A stretch of 64,000 bases of DNA from G965220305 sp965220305. Lineage in GTDB: Bacteria; Chloroflexota; Dehalococcoidia; Lucifugimonadales; UBA3495. Below, piece after piece: positions 35,757 through 44,513 of this stretch. Below the pieces are notes generated by a model. That model did not search any database, was not told the DNA's origin, and worked only from the letters and a program-made list of their open reading frames with translations. The stretch covers positions 1,922,001 to 1,986,000 of the forward strand of contig OZ244817.1 of assembly GCA_965220305.1 (NCBI GenBank), in the 5' to 3' direction. A program made the translations under genes and the position numbers. Positions within the stretch are counted from its first letter, which is position 1. Every line of letters starts with the position of its first letter.

Positions 35757-36758
35757 CTAGTCGCCCGGGGCGGAGTCGTACACTTCCGGGTTGGCGCAGG
35801 CTTCCAGCGGCTCGCCCCGCAGTCCGGCAATCAGGTTGCGGGCCGCCAGCAGCATGGTCTCCCGGCGGGTGGGCACGGCGGCGCTGCCGATGTGGGGTGT
35901 AACCACCAGGTTGTCCAGGGTCAGCAGCGGGTCGTCGGCGGGAATGGGCTCCGGGTCGGTTACATCCAGGGCGGCGGCGCGAATCCAGCCCTCCTTCAGG
36001 GCGGTGTACAGGGCTTTGACATCCACCACCGGCCCCCGCGACACGTTGACCAGGATGGCGGTGGGCTTCATCATCCGCAGTTGGGCCTCGCCGATGTAGT
36101 GGCGGGTCTGGGAAGTCAGGGGTACGTGGAGGGAAACGAAATCGGCGGAGGACAGCAGGGTTGGCAGGTCCACGTGTTCCAGTCCGTATTGGGCTTCCAC
36201 CTCCGGGCGCGGGGTGCGCGAGTGATACAGCATCTTCATGTCGAAGCCCCGAGCGCGCTTGGCAATCTCCCGGCCAATCTGTCCCAGGCCGATGATGCCC
36301 AGGGTGGCATTGTGCACGTCCACGCCCAGCCAGTGCATGGGGTGGTGGGCTATCTGCCAGTTGCCGCCCCGCACCCAGCGCTCGCTCTCGCTGACCCTTC
36401 GGGCGGCGCACATCAGCAGGGCGAAGGTCAGGTCGGCGGTGGACCGGGCCAGCACGTTGGGGGTATAGCCCAACGGAATCCCCCGGCGGGTAACTTCGGC
36501 CTGGTCGATGTTGTCCAAGCCCACCGCCAACTGGCTGATGACGCGGAGATGGGGGGCCGCGTCCAACAGGGCGGCGTCAACCCGGTCCATCACCGTGGTC
36601 AGCAAACCCTGGGCGTCGGAGGCCTTCTCGTGGAGTTGCTCCGGCGAGGGAGGGAACTGGTCGGGCCACACCTCCAGGGTGGTGGCCTGGCCCAACAGGT
36701 CCAGGGCCTCCGGCAAAAGCTCACGGGTGACAAATACCCGGGGTTGGGAAGTGGTCAT
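35757..36758 (-). CDS. D-isomer 2-hydroxyacid dehydrogenase (glyoxylate/hydroxypyruvate reductase type)
   Basis: About 333 residues from MTTSQPRVFVTRELLPEALD. The NAD(P)-binding motif is GIIGLGQIGREIAKRARGF. Catalytic residues are Arg in LVNVSRGPVVD, Glu in DVTDPEPIP and His in VVTPHIGSA. The N-terminal VISQLAVGLDNID block is typical. Likely reduces glyoxylate or hydroxypyruvate; phosphoglycerate dehydrogenase is less likely as no ACT domain is present. The frame extends upstream, but this ATG is the family start. Confidence 0.9.
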   Translation of the reverse strand: MTTSQPRVFVTRELLPEALDLLGQATTLEVWPDQFPPSPEQLHEKASDAQGLLTTVMDRVDAALLDAAPHLRVISQLAVGLDNIDQAEVTRRGIPLGYTPNVLARSTADLTFALLMCAARRVSESERWVRGGNWQIAHHPMHWLGVDVHNATLGIIGLGQIGREIAKRARGFDMKMLYHSRTPRPEVEAQYGLEHVDLPTLLSSADFVSLHVPLTSQTRHYIGEAQLRMMKPTAILVNVSRGPVVDVKALYTALKEGWIRAAALDVTDPEPIPADDPLLTLDNLVVTPHIGSAAVPTRRETMLLAARNLIAGLRGEPLEACANPEVYDSAPGD

Positions 36759-36918
36759 AGCGGGCTTGCTCCGCCTTTGGTGAGAGTCCAGCCATTGTAG
36801 CGAAAGCCGGGGGTATTTTCCAGGGTTGTTAGCTTTGACAAAAATTTGCCATAGGCTTAGCATGGGCCACACCAGCCGGTAGGTAGTGGCTGGGTCTAAA
36901 TTCTCGGGAGGTGAGGCT

Positions 36919-37374
36919 ATGGACGCTTCTGCGGTTTCCCACGTTGCCATCTGTGTGCGAGACCTGGACAAGTCCCTGGAGTTTTATCGGGACATCCTGG
37001 GAATGCTGGTCCAGGCGGACCGGATGCAGGATACCACCACCGGGGGCCTGCCCCACGTTTACAAGCACTCCCGCCAGACCCGTAGGCAGGTGCGCTTGGC
37101 CTTCGGCGAGACCGCCAAGCCCACGCTGACCATGACCAGTCATCCCGGAGAAGCCCCGGATGGCGAACCCATCAAGCTGGACCAGATTGGCATCAGCCAT
37201 ATCTCCTTCACCGTGCCGGACGTGAAGTCGCTGGCCGACGAGCTCATTTCCAAGGGAGTGCAGCTTGCCGGGCCCCTGGAGGGCTTTAGCAACGCCCAGG
37301 GCGAGGTCAGCAGCATCTTTGTCTACGACCCGGACGGCATCCTGGTGCAGTTCGACAGCGGTGGCGGCGGTTAG
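36919..37374 (+). CDS. VOC family protein, first of a tandem pair
   Basis: 151 residues from MDASAVSHVAICVRDLDKSL after GGGAGGTGAGG. VOC modules: SHVAICVRDLDKSLEFYRDI, QIGISHISFTVPDVKSLADE and SSIFVYDPDGILVQF. His in SHVAI, His in ISHISF and a late residue in DGILVQFD form the probable metal site, with Gln where Glu is usual. It ends GGGG, as does its neighbour. Substrate unknown; glyoxalase or dioxygenase-like. Confidence 0.87.
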   Translation: MDASAVSHVAICVRDLDKSLEFYRDILGMLVQADRMQDTTTGGLPHVYKHSRQTRRQVRLAFGETAKPTLTMTSHPGEAPDGEPIKLDQIGISHISFTVPDVKSLADELISKGVQLAGPLEGFSNAQGEVSSIFVYDPDGILVQFDSGGGG

Positions 37375-37426
37375 GACCTGGCCCGCACCCCTACTTGAGG
37401 AATCGATGGAGTGAGGTAGAAATTCT

Positions 37427-37879
37427 ATGGACGCATCTGCTGTTTCCCACATCGCCTTTTGTGTCAGCGACATCGAGCAGTCCCTGTCCTTCTATCGGGA
37501 CGCTTTGGGCATGGAGGTAATCTTCGACCAGGTGCAGGACACCACCCGGGGAGGGCTGCCCCATGTTTACCAGCACGCCCGCCAGACCCGGCGCACGGTG
37601 CACCTGGCCTTTGGAGGCAACCCGCTGCACCTGGTAATGACCTCCCACCCCGGCGACAGCGCCGACGGGACTCCCATCAAGCTGGACCAGGTGGGCATCA
37701 GCCACTTCTCCTTCAGCGTGTCGGATGTCCCGGCGCTGTACAGCGAGCTGGAGTCCAAGGGCCTGAAGCTGGCCGCTCCCCGGGAGGCTTGGACCAATGA
37801 CCAGGGAGTCATGGGCAGCTTCTACGTTTACGACCCGGACGGCATCCTGGTACAGTTTGACGCTGGTGGGGGTGGCTAG
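37427..37879 (+). CDS. VOC family protein, second of a tandem pair
   Basis: 150 residues, clearly a duplicate of the preceding gene: MDASAVSHIAFCVSDIEQSL, DTTRGGLPHVYQHARQTRR, VYDPDGILVQFDAGGGG. The two differ mostly in the middle of the second module. Only 52 bases separate them, so they are probably cotranscribed; a heterodimer or two paralogues with different substrates are both possible. Confidence 0.87.
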   Translation: MDASAVSHIAFCVSDIEQSLSFYRDALGMEVIFDQVQDTTRGGLPHVYQHARQTRRTVHLAFGGNPLHLVMTSHPGDSADGTPIKLDQVGISHFSFSVSDVPALYSELESKGLKLAAPREAWTNDQGVMGSFYVYDPDGILVQFDAGGGG

Positions 37880-38037
37880 AGACACGGCGCCTAGCCCCCG
37901 CTCCAACTCTCCCCCTTCCCCCGTCAAGTGGGAAGGTTGGGATGGGGGTGATGGTTCGACAAGTACGCCCTAACGGGCAGGGCGCCACCCCCGCCGTCAT
38001 TCCGGCGGAGGCCGGGGTCTCCACCAACACCCCGTCT

Positions 38038-38055
38038 TTCCCGCGAAAGCGGGAA
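38038..38055. repeat. Palindromic repeat TTCCCGC-GCGGGAA
   Basis: A perfect 7-bp palindrome with GAAA loop, followed by TCCAGGGTGGGG. It is the same module as in the composite repeats at 31124-31141 and 51504-51523; an imperfect one lies at 38000. Confidence 0.7.
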
Positions 38056-38102
38056 TCCAGGGTGGGGCTGGGAAGCCACCCTACCACAAGCAGGAGTTTG
38101 CC

Positions 38103-38627
38103 ATGACCAATAGCCGCGCCGACAACCACGACCGGGACAAGTTGAAGCGGTGGCGCAACGACCTGTCCCAGGACTCGGCCAATTCCTTTCCGGTACATGC
38201 GGTGTTCCTGGTGTCGGCGGAGGACCACCTGTCCCATGATGTCTTCCGGGCCTACCGCAGCAGCTTCGAGGCCCGCAACGCCGGGTTCCGGCACCTGACC
38301 ATATTCGGGCAGCACGGCGTTTCCAGCGCGGTACGCCGCTTGTTGGTGGAGTTTAGCTTGCCCGACGACGCCATTCCCAGCCTGGCCCTGATGGTGGGCG
38401 CTGGCGGGGAATCGGTGTTCACCCTGCCGCTGCCCGCTGGCGACTCGACTCTATCCCCTGACGATATGGACGACCAGCCTTGGCAGGAGGTCCTGGCGGC
38501 GGTGGAGGCCGCCGCTGCGGTGGAGGCCTCCTTTGTGGAGTTGGAGTCCGTCCCGGGGGCCGACGGCCCCACTCCGGCCCCTGAGCCCCTGGTGGAACTG
38601 GTAGACCGGCTGCTGCGGGAGCTTTAG
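38103..38627 (+). CDS. Hypothetical protein
   Basis: 174 residues, start MTNSRADNHDRDKLKRWRND after an AGGAG site. An alpha/beta part (VHAVFLVSAEDHLSHDVFRA, NAGFRHLTIFGQHGVSSAVR) is followed by GDSTLSPDDMDDQPWQEVLA and an Ala/Glu-rich helical tail. I do not recognise the family. It lies between repeats with no linked gene. Confidence 0.65.
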   Translation: MTNSRADNHDRDKLKRWRNDLSQDSANSFPVHAVFLVSAEDHLSHDVFRAYRSSFEARNAGFRHLTIFGQHGVSSAVRRLLVEFSLPDDAIPSLALMVGAGGESVFTLPLPAGDSTLSPDDMDDQPWQEVLAAVEAAAAVEASFVELESVPGADGPTPAPEPLVELVDRLLREL

Positions 38628-38741
38628 GCCGGAAGTCCACCCCCTTCCCTTCGGCTGCACTCAGGACAGGCCCAACCTTCCCCCTGACAGGGGTAGGTAA
38701 AAACGAGATTATAGCTACGAACCGGCCCCGCCGCCTCTGGA

Positions 38742-38761
38742 TTCCGGAGTAGGCCGGAATG
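38742..38761. repeat. Palindromic repeat ATTCCGG-CCGGAAT
   Basis: A perfect 7-bp palindrome with a 6-base loop, followed by GACGG. It is a variant of the dispersed palindromes. Confidence 0.65.
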
Positions 38762-38922
38762 ACGGAATAGACCTGGTAGTAGATATTGGAGAGCGATTTT
38801 GTATCTGACAAAGCCTACTCCCTATATGGGCCGCACGTTAAACCTGATGAGTCCCAGATGCAATACCTACCCCTGTCAGCAACCTTCCCCCCTCAATGGG
38901 GAAGGGGCTTGTCTCCCACCAC

Positions 38923-39681
38923 CTAAGGGCCAATTCCGGCGTTGCGCAGGAAGGCCGTCAGCAGGTCGCGCATCTGGGCCCGGTAGTGGGGTTCGTAGCG
39001 GGCGAACTCCCGCAGGTTGCGGGCCGCTTCCTCGTCGGGGTCGAACCGGCTGCCCATCAGCCGGTAGTCGCCAGACAGCTCCCGGTCCCATACCCGCAAC
39101 TCTTCCAGGGTCAGTTGCGGCTCGAACTGGAATCCGTAGGAGTTGCCGTAACGAAAGGCCATGTTGATTCTCCGGTAGCTCCCGTCGCGGCAGAGCATGA
39201 ATCCCTCGGCCAGCCGGGTGGCCCCAGGGGGAATGGAGAAACATTCCCCGTGTAAGGTTGGCGCCAGGGGAACGGTCAGCTTGCCGAAAACCGGGTCGGT
39301 ATCCCCCTCGGCGGTGACGTAGAGCTTGCGCAGTCCGAACTGATAGCCGCCGGTTGGCTCCACCGTGCCCCCCAGGGCGGTGGACATTATTTGGGAACCC
39401 AGGCAGATGCCCAGCACTGGCTTGCCCTGTCCCATCGCTTGGCCCAGGTATTCCCGTTCCCGGTGAATGGCGGGATAATCGTCGTTGGCCGACATGGGAC
39501 CGCCCAGGGCCACCACCAGGTCCACCTCCTCCAGCGGGGGCGGGGCGAACTGGTGAAAGGTGGGGGCCGCCTCGAAGACGTTCAGGGGTTCCAGTTGAAA
39601 GCCGTGGTGTTCCAGGACCTCGGTAAAGTTGGCGGCCAGGGTTTCCGGCGCGGCGTGGCGGATGATGAGGGCGCGTTTCAT
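38923..39681 (-). CDS. Class I glutamine-amidotransferase-like protein lacking the catalytic His
   Basis: 252 residues with a GATase1 fold: VVALGGPMSANDDYP, the nucleophile elbow PVLGICLGSQIMS, and LHGECFSIPPGATRLAEG. The usual QFHPE motif at the end of the domain reads YGFQFEPQLTLEEL: His is replaced by Glu and the following Glu by Gln. The catalytic triad is therefore incomplete, and glutaminase activity is doubtful. Its start overlaps the stop of the NUDIX gene by four bases, so the two are cotranslated. A helical tail (REFARYEPHYRAQMRDLL) is extra. Confidence 0.83.
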   Translation of the reverse strand: MKRALIIRHAAPETLAANFTEVLEHHGFQLEPLNVFEAAPTFHQFAPPPLEEVDLVVALGGPMSANDDYPAIHREREYLGQAMGQGKPVLGICLGSQIMSTALGGTVEPTGGYQFGLRKLYVTAEGDTDPVFGKLTVPLAPTLHGECFSIPPGATRLAEGFMLCRDGSYRRINMAFRYGNSYGFQFEPQLTLEELRVWDRELSGDYRLMGSRFDPDEEAARNLREFARYEPHYRAQMRDLLTAFLRNAGIGP

Positions 39682-40307
39682 GGACTTTCCGGTGCTTCTG
39701 GGGACTCGCTCTGCGGTTGGGAGTCGAGCATCTCCCGCCGCAACTGGTCCAGCACCAGCCGGTCGGTGGGGAAGGCCAGGGGCTCCGGCAGGTCGTCCAG
39801 GGGGAAGAATTGCACGGCGTCCAGGTCGTCGTCGGCCCGCAGGGAGCCGCCCCGGGCGACGCCCCGGAACCAGATGCCCACGGTGAGGGACTCCGGGTTA
39901 TGAAAATTGGAATGGACGGTGTAGACCGGGCCGATTTCCACCTCCAGTCCCGTCTCCTCCAGGAACTCGCGGCGGGCGGCCTCGCGTACATCCTCGCCCC
40001 ATTCCACGTAGCCGCAGGGGATGCACCAGTGCCCCTGGTAGACGCCCCGGCTGCGGCGTCCCAGCAGGATGCGCTGGCCGTCCAGCAGGGCCACGGCAAC
40101 GCCCACCGCCGGGTTGCGGTAGAAGATGAAACCGCAGCCCCGGCAGGTCAGGCGGGGTTGGCTTCCAACGCCCGCCGCCGCAAGGGTGGATTCTCTAATT
40201 TCGGCGGCGGGTCGTTGGTTTTGATTGGGTCGCTCCACGTTCGTTTCGCTAGGGGGTTGGAGTTGCAGGTGGTCGCCGCACTTGGGGCAGAAGCGGTAGG
40301 TGGACAT
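39678..40307 (-). CDS. NUDIX hydrolase with N-terminal zinc ribbon
   Basis: 209 residues from MSTYRFCPKCGDHLQLQ. CPKCG and CRGCG make a zinc ribbon split by a long insertion. The NUDIX box is CGYVEWGEDVREAARREFLE plus ETGLEV. The arrangement resembles NudC-like or ADP-ribose-type NUDIX proteins acting on nucleotide cofactors; the NudC SQPWPFP motif is not seen. Translation appears coupled to the GATase-like gene. Confidence 0.87.
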   Translation of the reverse strand: MSTYRFCPKCGDHLQLQPPSETNVERPNQNQRPAAEIRESTLAAAGVGSQPRLTCRGCGFIFYRNPAVGVAVALLDGQRILLGRRSRGVYQGHWCIPCGYVEWGEDVREAARREFLEETGLEVEIGPVYTVHSNFHNPESLTVGIWFRGVARGGSLRADDDLDAVQFFPLDDLPEPLAFPTDRLVLDQLRREMLDSQPQSESPEAPESP

Positions 40308-40363
40308 GACTTTGGCTCTCCATCCCTTCCCTCCGGTCAAGCCGGGGGGCTTCGGCTGGCCGG

Positions 40364-40894
40364 TCATTGCACTGGTCTTACCGGCGGCAAATTAGCCAGT
40401 TCATCCCCGCCGTAGGTATCCCCGTGGGAACGACTGGTCTTGGTTGTAAGCCTTCTAAGACGGCGTTCCTGGTCTGCTATTTCGGTGGGGGAAAGGTGGT
40501 CTTGCCGGCTTGGCGGCTCTTCACGCCGCAACTGCGCCATTTCCCGGATGTAGACTTGCGCTGCATTGATTCCGTCCTGCACCTCACTTGCTTCTTTCTG
40601 ATGCTCGTAGTAATTGACGTGCAGAGTCTCCAGCGACCGGAACAGCCCCCGTAGGTCGGGGCGGTTGCGCTCAAAGCCGATGTAATTTGCGGCATCCCGA
40701 AGGTCGTTATGCCAGCGGTGGTTCCAACCTCTTTGTTGGGCCACAGCTTTGATGGCGTGGGCAGTTGCACCCCAAACCTTTTCCGAGGCTTGGAGAATGT
40801 CGTTGTTATCCAATTCTTGCCGGGCTTGTTCCAAGAGATATTGGCTTATTTCTTCGTACCGTTGAGGAGGTGAGGCCCTTAAGTTTTCCGTCAT
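40364..40894 (-). CDS. HEPN/PaREP1-like helical protein
   Basis: About 176 residues from MTENLRASPPQRYEEISQYL after an AGGAAAG site. A helical pattern EQARQELDNNDILQASEKVW followed by GATAHAIKAVAQQRGW resembles PaREP1/HEPN-type domains (the xxASEKxWxAxxHAxKAxA pattern). The following NHRWHNDLRDAANYIG is also typical. The tail is charged. PaREP1 proteins have no firm function; some HEPN relatives are RNases or nucleotidyltransferase partners, but no partner is adjacent. Confidence 0.65.
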   Translation of the reverse strand: MTENLRASPPQRYEEISQYLLEQARQELDNNDILQASEKVWGATAHAIKAVAQQRGWNHRWHNDLRDAANYIGFERNRPDLRGLFRSLETLHVNYYEHQKEASEVQDGINAAQVYIREMAQLRREEPPSRQDHLSPTEIADQERRLRRLTTKTSRSHGDTYGGDELANLPPVRPVQ

Positions 40895-40979
40895 TCTTTC
40901 CTGCTTCCCTCTGTCCCTATCCACCGATGAACGATTTTATGGAGAATATGGTGGCTTGCTGTCAACCTTAATACTCCTC

Positions 40980-41390
40980 CTAATAAGCCCCCTCCCCCAG
41001 GACCAGGTGACTGCCGCACGCCATACCCATCGCTATACACACCACGGCAATCCCTATACAGACCAAGATGGACTGCCTGACACGACTTTGCCAAAAGGAT
41101 TTCTTACCAAGGAAAAAGAGCAGGCGAATAACGAGGAAGGCGCCGAGCCCCACGACAAGGTAAGGAAGAGCCCACCCAAAAGGTATCAAACTGACGTAAT
41201 AGTATACGGAGTAAACCCAGTCCAGATGTTCAAGCAAGATGGGAAGTAGAGAGTACCACCCGAATCCCGCTATCACGGCGATGAGCACCGGAGGCAGGTA
41301 AAAAAGATATGCTAGATACCCACCACCATACCGAATATACCAAGGTTCCTCGTTGTCCGGCTCCTCTTTGCCCAGTTCCTCGTTGTCCAT
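40980..41390 (-). CDS. Small multi-pass membrane protein
   Basis: 136 residues with an acidic head (MDNEELGKEEPDNEEPWY) and three hydrophobic segments (LAYLFYLPPVLIAVIAGFGW, YLVVGLGAFLVIRLLFFL, ILVCIGIAVVCIAMGMACG). No family recognised. The GluGlu-rich head comes from a short direct repeat in the DNA. Confidence 0.6.
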   Translation of the reverse strand: MDNEELGKEEPDNEEPWYIRYGGGYLAYLFYLPPVLIAVIAGFGWYSLLPILLEHLDWVYSVYYYVSLIPFGWALPYLVVGLGAFLVIRLLFFLGKKSFWQSRVRQSILVCIGIAVVCIAMGMACGSHLVLGEGAY

Positions 41391-41467
41391 AGCGCCGTCC
41401 TCTGTAAGCTCGCATCTTCACTACATTGACCCTCCTACGTTGACCCTCGCCGCCGCCGCACCCGTCC

Positions 41468-41504
41468 GGGCTAGGTAGGCAGACATTTATTGGCTACCTA
41501 GCCC
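41468..41504. repeat. Perfect 11-bp inverted repeat
   Basis: GGGCTAGGTAG and CTACCTAGCCC are separated by 15 bases in the gap downstream of the DUF2283 gene. No T-run follows, so it may be a processing or insertion relic rather than a terminator. Confidence 0.6.
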
Positions 41505-41546
41505 AAAGGTGTCCACTGAGGCTTGATTAGGGCCAAACCCAGTAGT

Positions 41547-41801
41547 TCAGTCTCTTGATGACAACACTTCAGGAAACAGGTAAGGGCGAAGCAACTTAGC
41601 CGCGTTTTCCAGGGTGATGCCGGTTGGTTCACCTTCATCGTCTGACTCTACGGTGAGGCATACAGCTATCCTCGACCCATTGTTTGCCGCCACTCCGTTC
41701 CAGAGCGACAGAGTATCCGATTTGCTGTCGTAATGAATCAGTAACCTTCTATTGTCCTCTATGGGCACTTCCCGACCTTTATCAGTTCTGGCCTCCCCCA
41801 T
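41547..41801 (-). CDS. DUF2283 family protein
   Basis: 84 residues. The core RLLIHYDSKSDTLSLWNGV and GEPTGITLENAAKLLRPYL match DUF2283, a small family usually encoded beside a DUF4258-like or other toxin-like partner and suspected to be an antitoxin. It overlaps the upstream small gene by 43 bases. Translation may begin at an internal GTG (VPIEDNRRLL) instead of the ATG. Confidence 0.7.
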   Translation of the reverse strand: MGEARTDKGREVPIEDNRRLLIHYDSKSDTLSLWNGVAANNGSRIAVCLTVESDDEGEPTGITLENAAKLLRPYLFPEVLSSRD

Positions 41802-42045
41802 CGTTTGAGCAATCTCCTGTCAAAGTAAGCGTTGAAGAGCATATCCTCATCCACTATCACAATCAGCCACTTCTCTTCTTCGGGAATGTAGCCGTAATAG
41901 ACGCTTCTTTGTTCCATCACTACTAAATCGCCATCCACAGCGAGTTCCTTGTGATATGGGGTGATTAACACTCTCTCTATCCATTCAGGTTTTGCCTCTG
42001 GATGCTTGCTCCGCGCTACTTCGTAGTATGGATGCGGTTAGACAT
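41759..42045 (-). pseudogene. Toxin-like partner of DUF2283, apparently frameshifted near its start
   Basis: The conserved part reads YYEVARSKHPEAKPEWIERV, then YYGYIPEEEKWLIVIVDEDM and NAYFDRRLLKRWG. This HxxVA...EWI...AYFDRR pattern is found in small nuclease-like proteins often paired with DUF2283; I cannot name the family with certainty. An ATG at 42045 gives MSNRIH, which would lead straight into YYEVA if one T were present. As written the frames do not connect, so either a GTG at 41971 is used or the gene is broken by a 1-base deletion. Confidence 0.5.
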
Positions 42046-42235
42046 CACCTGTTGAGCATATCGACGCACCCCGACCTTCTCTTTGGAAAATTGCAAGCAG
42101 GAACTCTGACCGCCTGCCCCACATGCGATAGCAACTGGGGACGCATCTATGACTCATTGCAAAGCCATTATATCCCCTCAAGGCAGGTACTTTACCGTGT
42201 ATAGTCCCGTATCTCCCAACTGCAATGCTGACCCG

Positions 42236-43810
42236 CTAGGTTGAACCGCGCCCCCGCCGCAGCGCCCGTCCGGGCAGAACGCCGGTATTCTCGCCCTGCT
42301 GGATGACCACCTGCCCGTTGACAATGACGTACTCGATGCCTACCGGGTAGTGTTTGGGGTCGTCCTTGGTGGCGTGGGTCTTGACCGTGTCCGGGTTGAA
42401 GATGACGATGTCGGCCCGGAAGCCGTCCCGCAGCAGTCCCCGGTCGGGCAGGCCCAGCCGTTGCGCCGGGAAGGATGTCATCTTGCGGATGGCCTCGGGC
42501 AGGCGCAGGTGCTTCTCCGCCCGCACGAACTCGGCCAGCACGATGGGGAAGCAGCCGTAGCTGCGGGGGTTGGGGTACTCGCCGAAGAGAATGGCGTCGC
42601 TGGCAATCATGCCGTAGGGGTGGGACACGAAGGCGTACAGGGTCTGGGCGTTGGTGCCCAGTCCCACGGTGGAGATGCCCAAGTTCTCCTCCAACAGCAG
42701 GTCGAACAGAGCATCCTCCGGTTCCTGGCCCCGCATCTCGGCGATGTCGGTAATCAGCCGGCCCTCGTACACCCGGTTCTGGGGTTGAGTGAAGTTGGTC
42801 AGCCAGTTGTTCTCCAGCCGGTCCCGGGCCAACTCCCGCTTCATCCTTACCCGGTCGTCGGCGTCGGCCAGGGCGGCCATCAGGCGTTCCGGGCCGCCGT
42901 CCTTGGCCCAGTGGGGCAGGCCGATGGTCACGGTGGTGCCCGAATAGGGGTAGGTGTAACAGTCGAAGGTTACGTCCATGCCCTCGGCGCGGGCGTCCTC
43001 CACCAGCCCCAGGTAATCATGGTGGCTGCCCACCCCCGATGCGCTCTGCCGGTAGTGGGTCAGGTGTACCGGAATGCCGCTGCGCCGTCCGATTTCCACC
43101 GCCTCTTCCCAGGGGGCCAGCAGGCCCTGAGAGCGCAGGCTGGCCCGGGTGTGGGTGTGGTAGTGTCCTCCCAGGGAGGCAGAGGTCTCGGAAAGGGCCA
43201 CCAACTCGTCGGTGTCGGCGTAGGAACCGGGAGGGTAGTCCAGCCCGGTGGACAGTCCCCAGGCCCCTTCCTCCATGGCCTCCCGCACCACCGATTGCAT
43301 CTCAGACATTTCCTGGCTGGTGGCGGGACGGTCATTCCAGCCCACGCCCCAGATGCGTACCGGCGAGTTGCCCAGGATGTAGGCCATGTTGATGGCGACG
43401 CTGTTGTCGTACTTGCCCAGCAGGTCGGCCACCGTCAGCCAGTCGGCGGGCATGGGCGGGTAGCCGTTGAGCCCCGAGTCCAGCCAGATGTAGCGGTGCA
43501 GCTCCTCTTGGGTCTTGAAGGGGGCATGGGAAATGCCGTCGATGCCCACCAACTCGGTGGTGACGCCCTGGCGCACCTTGGGGTCGTGGTGAGGCTCGCC
43601 CAGGATGGTCAGCCCGGCGTGAGAGTGCAGGTCGATGAATCCTGGGCATACCACGTGTCCGGTGGCATCGATGGTGCGGGCGGCTTCCAGGCGGGAAGGG
43701 TCGCCCCGGTGAAGGGTGATGCTGTCCCCTTCCACCAGCACAGAGCCAAAAAAGCCGGGGCTGCCGCTGCCGTCGATAATCAGGCCGTCGTTTATAATCA
43801 GGTCAAGCAT
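42236..43810 (-). CDS. N-acyl-D-amino-acid deacylase family amidohydrolase
   Basis: 524 residues of the D-aminoacylase type. The first metal motif is GFIDLHSHAG. GVTTELVGIDGIS sits where this family has its bridging-Cys loop, but the Cys is absent. The block GAWGLSTGLDYPPGSYADTD, then HTHTRASLRSQG and PVHLTHYRQS provide further ligands. IASDAILFG carries the catalytic Asp. The enzyme should hydrolyse N-acyl D-amino acids or dihydropyrimidine-like amides. It lies just downstream of an orphan HigA gene on the same strand, nine bases apart. Confidence 0.9.
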   Translation of the reverse strand: MLDLIINDGLIIDGSGSPGFFGSVLVEGDSITLHRGDPSRLEAARTIDATGHVVCPGFIDLHSHAGLTILGEPHHDPKVRQGVTTELVGIDGISHAPFKTQEELHRYIWLDSGLNGYPPMPADWLTVADLLGKYDNSVAINMAYILGNSPVRIWGVGWNDRPATSQEMSEMQSVVREAMEEGAWGLSTGLDYPPGSYADTDELVALSETSASLGGHYHTHTRASLRSQGLLAPWEEAVEIGRRSGIPVHLTHYRQSASGVGSHHDYLGLVEDARAEGMDVTFDCYTYPYSGTTVTIGLPHWAKDGGPERLMAALADADDRVRMKRELARDRLENNWLTNFTQPQNRVYEGRLITDIAEMRGQEPEDALFDLLLEENLGISTVGLGTNAQTLYAFVSHPYGMIASDAILFGEYPNPRSYGCFPIVLAEFVRAEKHLRLPEAIRKMTSFPAQRLGLPDRGLLRDGFRADIVIFNPDTVKTHATKDDPKHYPVGIEYVIVNGQVVIQQGENTGVLPGRALRRGRGST

Positions 43811-43819
43811 GACGCTCCC

Positions 43820-44116
43820 TCACCGCGAAGGGTTAATGGGTTTGATGGTCAGTTTCTTGGGCCTGGTGTTGGCCAAGTCGAAGCCGGCCTGAAGGCTTAC
43901 CCAGAATTCGGGGCTGGTATCGAAAGCCTGGCTGAATAGCCAAGCCGTCTCGCAGTTTATCCCCCGCTTGCCCCGGACAATTTCGCTAATCCTCCGAGGG
44001 GGTACGCCAATGTGGTGGGCCAGCGCCGCTTGGGTCAATCCCAGGGGTACTAGGAACTCCTCCGACAATACTTCGCCCGGGTGCGTTGGCAGCCGATTTT
44101 CTGGGACCATGTCCAC
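43820..44116 (-). CDS. higA: HigA family antitoxin, orphan
   Basis: 98 residues with the Xre-type helix-turn-helix of HigA: RLPTHPGEVLSEEFLVPLGL, TQAALAHHIGVPPRRISEIV and RGKRGINCETAWLFSQAFDT. HigA antitoxins are normally preceded by the RelE-like HigB toxin; the ~115 bases upstream contain no HigB frame, so the toxin is missing. It may now regulate the downstream amidohydrolase gene. Start at 44116 or at the internal Met two codons later. Confidence 0.83.
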   Translation of the reverse strand: MDMVPENRLPTHPGEVLSEEFLVPLGLTQAALAHHIGVPPRRISEIVRGKRGINCETAWLFSQAFDTSPEFWVSLQAGFDLANTRPKKLTIKPINPSR

Positions 44117-44231
44117 CTCTGCCCTTTGGTCAATTGCCCGGTCTATTATATGATAAGTTCCAATTGGGATGTATATTTGAAGCCAGGTGATGTCCCATTG
44201 TGCGCCGAGGGTCTTCCCCAGAGATCGATAA

Positions 44232-44513
44232 GTGATTTATGAGATAATCTGGCCGGAAGACAGGGTTAATCACATTGCGCGCCACTACATTACTCCCGAA
44301 GAGGTTGAAGAGGTTTGCTTTGGCCGGCCCTTTGTGCGGCGCGCTAAAGCCCAAGGCAGTAATCCGGTCTATCAGTTTTGGGGACAGACGGCAGCAGGAC
44401 GGTATCTGTTCTGTGTCATAATTCTGTTTCCTGACGGCAGAGCACACCCGGTTACTGCTCGACCAATGACCCGTCGAGAAAGACGGAGATACAACCAGTG
44501 GAGAGGCCGATGA
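44232..44513 (+). CDS. BrnT-like toxin
   Basis: 93 residues, GTG start (MIYEIIWPEDRVNHIARHYI). The pattern TPEEVEEVCFGRPFVRR, YQFWGQTAAGRYLFCVIILF and ARPMTRRERRRYNQWRG is that of BrnT/DUF4258-like ribonuclease toxins (RelE fold). The stop overlaps the start of the following BrnA-like antitoxin by four bases. The usual toxin-first order of brnTA is kept. Confidence 0.8.
   Translation: MIYEIIWPEDRVNHIARHYITPEEVEEVCFGRPFVRRAKAQGSNPVYQFWGQTAAGRYLFCVIILFPDGRAHPVTARPMTRRERRRYNQWRGR

Noticed and set aside
42350..43939. 529-codon open frame antisense to the D-aminoacylase gene
   Set aside because: High-GC shadow frame rich in Gly, Val and Gln with no family motifs; the opposite strand has all amidohydrolase motifs.
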